A stretch of DNA of 64,000 nucleotides from Pseudomonadota bacterium. GTDB lineage: Bacteria > Myxococcota_A > UBA9160 > SZUA-336. This document shows, one piece after another, positions 60,401 to 64,000 of this stretch. The stretch spans positions 1 to 64,000 of the forward strand of contig QJZC01000026.1 in assembly GCA_003247575.1 (NCBI GenBank), given 5' to 3'. Below the pieces are notes generated by a model. It worked only from the letters and a program-made list of their open reading frames with translations, did not search any database and had not been told where the DNA came from. Each line of letters starts with the position of its first letter. The first letter of the stretch is position 1. The position numbers and the translations under genes were made by a program.

Positions 60401-60899
60401 TCCAGTCGCAACGTCGCTCCGGCATCACCACCTCTACGGAGTCGCCGACCCGCGCACCGTGTAGCGCGCGACCGGCTGGCGAAGCCGGCGTGATCACCGA
60501 GACGAAGCCGTCGCCTCCCGGGCCGGTGAGCTCGTGGCCCGCGCCTACCGGCAAGAGGAGTAGGGTGCGCTCTTCCACCTCGTCGTCCAGCTCGAGCGAG
60601 ACGTCGACCAGTGCGCCCAAGCCGACTGCGCCCCGCCGGTCGAAGCGCGGAATGCCCCGGCGTACGAACGCGATCAGCGCTTCGAGTTCGCGTTTGGCCT
60701 CGCGTCGCCGTCGCTGGTGGGCCATCGCAAGTCGTCCCTCGCTGGCCGCATTCTTGAACTCGTCCTTCGAGCGGGCTTCGGCTCGAGCTGATTCGTAAGC
60801 ACGCCCAGCGGCGCTCTCCGAACGATGAGCCCCCGAGATGATCTCGCGGTATTGCAGCTTCAGCTGCTCGACGAAGTGCTGCTTGGGATCCTGCGGCAT
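60381..60899 (-). CDS. GreA/GreB-family transcript-cleavage-like factor
   Basis: 172 residues. The C-terminal domain (about 90-172) matches Gre_C: ALVDVSLELDDEVEERTLLLLP, VSVITPASPAGRALHGARVG and DSVEVVMPERR. The N-terminal half is helical and basic, and lacks the clear paired acidic tip of GreA, so it may act like Rnk or other Gre paralogues on RNA polymerase. ATG 60899. The last six codons are the repeat unit of the tandem array. It diverges from the ParA gene. Confidence 0.85.
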   Translation of the reverse strand: MPQDPKQHFVEQLKLQYREIISGAHRSESAAGRAYESARAEARSKDEFKNAASEGRLAMAHQRRRREAKRELEALIAFVRRGIPRFDRRGAVGLGALVDVSLELDDEVEERTLLLLPVGAGHELTGPGGDGFVSVITPASPAGRALHGARVGDSVEVVMPERRCDWTVVDLT

Positions 60900-61106
60900 T
60901 GCGAGCCGAGGATAGCGGATTCAGCCTCGCGTCGGGTCCGTAACGAAGCCGTCGCCGTGCGCGAATGTCCGGTGCTCGTGGAGACGCTGGGGTAACTCCG
61001 CGACTGGTGGCGATCCCTGGCTTCGGTAGCTTGTTCGACGGCTCGGGCAGTTCGAAGTCGAATGCAAAGCCGTCGATCGTCGCACGGCGAGACCTGGAGG
61101 AATGCA

Positions 61107-61805
61107 GTGGCGGGCGTTCATTTCGTGGGGGGGGAGAAGGGTGGGGTGGGCAAGTCGGTGGTCTCGCGTCTGCTGGCGCAGTTCTTCATCGATCACCAGC
61201 TGAGCTTCGTCGGGCTCGATGGAGATGCGTCTCATCCCGCGCTGCTGCGGTACTACAGCGATCGGAGCGAGCCTCTCGAGATTCACGAGCTCGAGAGCAT
61301 GGACCGGATCGTCGAGTATGCGCTCGCGGAGCCTGACCGCCGAGTGCTCGTGGATCTGCCCGCGCAATCTGCGCTTGCGGTCCGTCGGTGGGTGGACGGT
61401 GGTGATGTCACCGCCATTGCCAGCGAGGACGAGCTGCCCATCTGCTTCTGGCACGTCACCGACGGTGGATTCGACTCCGTCGAACTGCTGTCCGCACTGG
61501 TGCAGCAGTACGCGAAGGAGGTCGGCTACGTGATCGTCCGGAACCACGGCCGTTCGCGTGACTTCTCGCAGCTGAACGACTCTCAGGCCATCGCCGAGGT
61601 TCGGGCCTTGGGAGGCCGCGTGATCGACTTGCCGGAGCTGCATCCAGCGGCGATGTATCGGATCGACCGCTATGGCTCCAGCTTCTGGGCAGCGGGCAAC
61701 GACACGACGTCGGAGCTCCGACTCTCGACCATGGACCGGCGACGGGTCCAGAAGTGGATCCAGCGAGTCTACGGGGAATTCGACGCGCTCGGTGATCTGC
61801 TCTGA
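61107..61805 (+). CDS. Orphan ParA/MinD-like P-loop ATPase
   Basis: 232 residues. Deviant Walker A GGEKGGVGKSVVSR (residues 8-21) with the signature Lys, then a switch-like FVGLDGDASHPALLRYY and VLVDLPAQSALAV. The DxDxSH-type motif and the absence of ParB/MinC partners resemble the stand-alone group near mobilisation MobD/TraL proteins rather than plasmid ParA. GTG 61107 has GGAGG 6 nt upstream. The cargo is unknown. Confidence 0.88.
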   Translation: MAGVHFVGGEKGGVGKSVVSRLLAQFFIDHQLSFVGLDGDASHPALLRYYSDRSEPLEIHELESMDRIVEYALAEPDRRVLVDLPAQSALAVRRWVDGGDVTAIASEDELPICFWHVTDGGFDSVELLSALVQQYAKEVGYVIVRNHGRSRDFSQLNDSQAIAEVRALGGRVIDLPELHPAAMYRIDRYGSSFWAAGNDTTSELRLSTMDRRRVQKWIQRVYGEFDALGDLL

Positions 61806-61907
61806 TCCTAGAACGCGCGCTCTGCGTGTACACCTTGGCCCTGCCCTTGCAGAGAGAATCGTTGGCGGCCGTGTCCGCTGGAGAACCTCGATGCAATGCA
61901 GTTCAGG

Positions 61908-61924
61908 CGCCCAATCATTGGGCG
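61908..61924. promoter_or_regulatory. Perfect 17-bp palindrome upstream of pfkA
   Basis: CGCCCAAT, one base, ATTGGGCG, 95-111 bp before the pfkA start in the 213-bp gap after the ParA gene. It is a good operator candidate for a dimeric regulator. Confidence 0.45.
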
Positions 61925-62018
61925 TATGTAGCTGAGACCTGCGCGTGAGCTCATCAGCGATGCGCTCCTGACGGGCAGGCAGAGTCCGACTCTCCCCTTC
62001 GAGTCCGGAGTTCCCTGC

Positions 62019-63392
62019 ATGAAGCGAATCGCAATCCTCACTGCAGGCGGAGACACCCCTGCGCTCAACGCCACCTTGTTCGGAGCCGTCATGCGCTCCA
62101 ATCAGCGCGAGGTCGATGCGCTCGGGATCATCAAGGGCTTCAGCGGTTTGCTGAACCCCCGTCTGCCACACGTGCGTTTGAATCCGCTGTTTCGCACCAT
62201 CCCGGAGCTCGATGCGACGCGCGGAGGTACGGTCATTGGCGCCTCCCGCGACTATCTGAGTCCGAACGATCCTCGGGTAGAAGAGCTGGCTCTGCGTTTC
62301 GCGCGCCTCGGGGTCGAGGGGTTGGTGTGCATCGGGGGCGACGGAACCTTGGCGGGGATGCAAGCACTCTCGCGCTACCTTCCGACGGTGCTGGCGCCGA
62401 AGACGATCGACAACGACCTCGGGCTCAACTACCGGCACGAGCCGGACGAATGGCAGCGCGAGCCGGACGGGAGCCAGGAGGGATTCCGCTACGTGCGGGG
62501 GCCGGCTCGTGCCCGCTTTTCCCTCGACCAGATCGTCAACTACGTCACGCCGGGATTCGCGACCGCGGTCTTCGTATCCGCATGGGGCGTTCAGCGAATT
62601 CGCAGCACTGCAGAGAGCCACCGCCGCATCGCCATCGTCGAGGTGATGGGAAGGCAGTCCGGATACCTGGCGCTCGGGGCCGCGTACGGCCAGCCCGACA
62701 TCCTTCTCGTTCCCGAAGTCGAGCTCGACATCGAACGCCTCGTCGAGCGTGTGACACAGGTCTACGAGCTGCAGAAGCACGCGGTGATCGTCTGCGCCGA
62801 GGGGATCACGGATTCCAAGGGAAGGGCCATGGGCTCGGAGGAAGATCTCCCTTCGATTGGAGGTCTACGTGACGGCGGGGCAGCGGAGGCGATCCGTCGC
62901 TTACTGGTCGAGCGCTTGGGCGACGCCTTCTTTCGAGATCGCCGCCGCAACGACTCTGCAGAGACTGCGATCTTCACGCGCAAGGTGGGGCACACGCAGC
63001 GAGGGGGGCGTCCTGTCTACTTCGACCAGTTCTATGCGACCCAGCTCGGTGGGCACGCCGTGGACCTGTTACTCGAGGGGCAGGTCAATCGCTTGGCGAT
63101 CCTGCAGCATGACCGCGAACACGGATTCTACGTTGCCGGAATCGACGCCAACGAGTTTCGGGATCGGTGGGGGATCGTACATCCGCGCAGGATGCATGCG
63201 TCGTTCTACGACCCGGACCTGCTACGCCTCTCCCAGCAGGGAGTCGCCTACCTGAGGCCGATATTCGACAACGCCTTGGCGGCGGACGACATGGAGCACG
63301 TGCGTAGCACCCTGTTCGCAGTCGGGAATTTGACCGAGCCCTACCACTCGGTGAACATCGACATCCACAAGCGCATCGCATACGCGGACTGA
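62019..63392 (+). CDS. pfkA: 6-phosphofructokinase, mixed ATP/PPi-type signature
   Basis: 457 residues. It phosphorylates fructose 6-phosphate. The phosphoryl-donor loop reads GGDGT (106-110), as in ATP enzymes (PPi types have GGDD), while the next site is PKTIDND (127-133), whose Lys is typical of PPi enzymes (ATP types have PGTIDND). This mix occurs in the trypanosomatid/plant-like group of ATP-PFKs. MGRQSGYLA, the substrate loop and GHTQRGGRP are present. It is longer than the E. coli enzyme (320). ATG with GGAG 8 nt upstream. ppc starts 4 bp after the stop. Confidence 0.9.
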   Translation: MKRIAILTAGGDTPALNATLFGAVMRSNQREVDALGIIKGFSGLLNPRLPHVRLNPLFRTIPELDATRGGTVIGASRDYLSPNDPRVEELALRFARLGVEGLVCIGGDGTLAGMQALSRYLPTVLAPKTIDNDLGLNYRHEPDEWQREPDGSQEGFRYVRGPARARFSLDQIVNYVTPGFATAVFVSAWGVQRIRSTAESHRRIAIVEVMGRQSGYLALGAAYGQPDILLVPEVELDIERLVERVTQVYELQKHAVIVCAEGITDSKGRAMGSEEDLPSIGGLRDGGAAEAIRRLLVERLGDAFFRDRRRNDSAETAIFTRKVGHTQRGGRPVYFDQFYATQLGGHAVDLLLEGQVNRLAILQHDREHGFYVAGIDANEFRDRWGIVHPRRMHASFYDPDLLRLSQQGVAYLRPIFDNALAADDMEHVRSTLFAVGNLTEPYHSVNIDIHKRIAYAD

Positions 63393-63396
63393 AGCG

Positions 63397-64000
63397 ATGA
63401 CGGCGACGGATCGAACGGTGAAGAGCCGGGCTGCCCAGGACGATTCCCTCCCGCTGCGGGCGTTGCCGTCGGTGCAGGGCGATGCCCACGCCGCTCCGTC
63501 CTTGGAGCAGGACATCGAGCTCCTGCTCGGAATGCTCGAGCGAAGCGTCGCGAAGTTCGAAGGCGAACGCGCGGTCGAGCTCGTCGACGAGGTGCGCTCC
63601 GCCACGCGGGCGCTGCGCTCGGGTGCCGACCCAGGCGACCAGCCGCTGGTCGCGGAGCGCCTGCTCACCCAGCTCGCCAAGCTCTCGCTCTCGTCGTTGC
63701 GCACGCTCACCCGATTCTTCTCGTTGAGCTTCGATCTGATCAATCTGGCGGAGCAGCAGGCCCGGATTCGCGCGCTGCGCCTGCGCACGCAGAACGAGAG
63801 CGATGAGCCGCAGAGCGAGTCACCACAGCAGGCGCTCGCACTGCTGCGCGCCCAGGGGGTGTCGGCCGATGCGCTCGCCGGCATGCTCGATCGGCTTCGG
63901 ATCCGCCCGGTGTTCACGGCGCACCCGAGCGAGGCACGGCGCCGTACGGTGCTCGAGAAGCTCGATCAGATCGCGGCCGAGATGGAGAGAATCGAGACGC
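63397..64000 (+). CDS. ppc: Phosphoenolpyruvate carboxylase, N-terminal part (truncated by window edge)
   Basis: 201 codons, no stop, running off the window. After a ~40-residue variable start, FSLSFDLINLAEQQARIRAL and IRPVFTAHPSEARRRTVLEK follow; the latter holds the catalytic His of the TAHPTE motif. It carboxylates PEP to oxaloacetate, refilling the TCA cycle. The ATG at 63397 is 4 bp after the pfkA stop, so they are likely one operon; the ribosome site is weak. Confidence 0.92.
   Translation, partial: MTATDRTVKSRAAQDDSLPLRALPSVQGDAHAAPSLEQDIELLLGMLERSVAKFEGERAVELVDEVRSATRALRSGADPGDQPLVAERLLTQLAKLSLSSLRTLTRFFSLSFDLINLAEQQARIRALRLRTQNESDEPQSESPQQALALLRAQGVSADALAGMLDRLRIRPVFTAHPSEARRRTVLEKLDQIAAEMERIET

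Noticed and set aside
60921..62780. 619-residue minus-strand frame
   Set aside because: It is antisense to the ParA gene and the pfkA start; a high-GC shadow frame without motifs.

Overview
The window is about 64 kb of GC-rich, densely packed bacterial chromosome with many GTG and TTG starts, stop/start overlaps (ATGA, GTGA, TGATG) and no rRNA, tRNA, CRISPR or transposase gene that I can recognise. The gene mix is a plant/chlamydia-type FabI, a split proton-translocating transhydrogenase, class I fumarase, a 2-oxoglutarate dehydrogenase E1, an F420-type luciferase-like oxidoreductase, a decaprenyl-phospho-arabinose gene set and many sensor kinases. It suggests an uncultured, respiring delta-proteobacterial or Myxococcota-like lineage. 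That placement is inference from gene content; no marker phylogeny was possible.

Layout. 0-4.3 kb: an edge-truncated HxlR regulator, then (minus strand) cysH-dprE1-dprE2-ubiA, which covers sulfate assimilation plus the three steps to polyprenyl-phospho-arabinose. 4.6-11.6 kb: a TadG-like von Willebrand protein, then argC and a large Lhr helicase. 11.6-13.5 kb: a gene-poor island with two inverted copies of a ~170-bp structured repeat around one tiny coiled-coil gene. 13.5-24.9 kb: LLM oxidoreductase, Hsp33, odhA, hisS, fabI, a hybrid histidine kinase and an MFS permease. 24.9-33.7 kb: a serine hydrolase, M18 aminopeptidase, pntA1-pntA2-pntB, a HAD phosphatase, an ArgA-type N-acetylglutamate synthase and a queuosine-salvage enzyme. 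33.7-36.7 kb: pterin dehydratase and M1 aminopeptidase, overlapping the queuosine gene.

36.8-44.0 kb is a five-gene signalling block: two membrane or GAF histidine kinases, a stand-alone receiver and two receiver-GGDEF-EAL proteins. 44.3-51.9 kb is a ten-gene Mrp/Mbh-type cation antiporter operon with no long MrpA, two MrpD-like subunits, a terminal NuoL-like subunit and a small membrane protein. 52.1-56.7 kb holds a split ADP-forming acyl-CoA synthetase, an SGNH esterase and fumarase. 57-64 kb holds a type-B carboxylesterase, a DUF2914 protein, a putative lipoprotein, a GreA/B-like factor whose last codons are amplified into a 20-bp tandem array, an orphan ParA/MinD ATPase, phosphofructokinase and the start of PEP carboxylase.

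Functional links: argC and argA serve arginine synthesis. odhA, fumarase and ppc feed the TCA cycle. pnt and the Mrp-type complex couple redox and cation gradients. The novelty candidates are the structured inverted repeats that supply stop codons to neighbouring genes, the unusual Mrp/Mbh arrangement, the arabinose-donor pathway with a non-cysteine DprE1, the gre-derived minisatellite, and several perfect palindromes in promoters.
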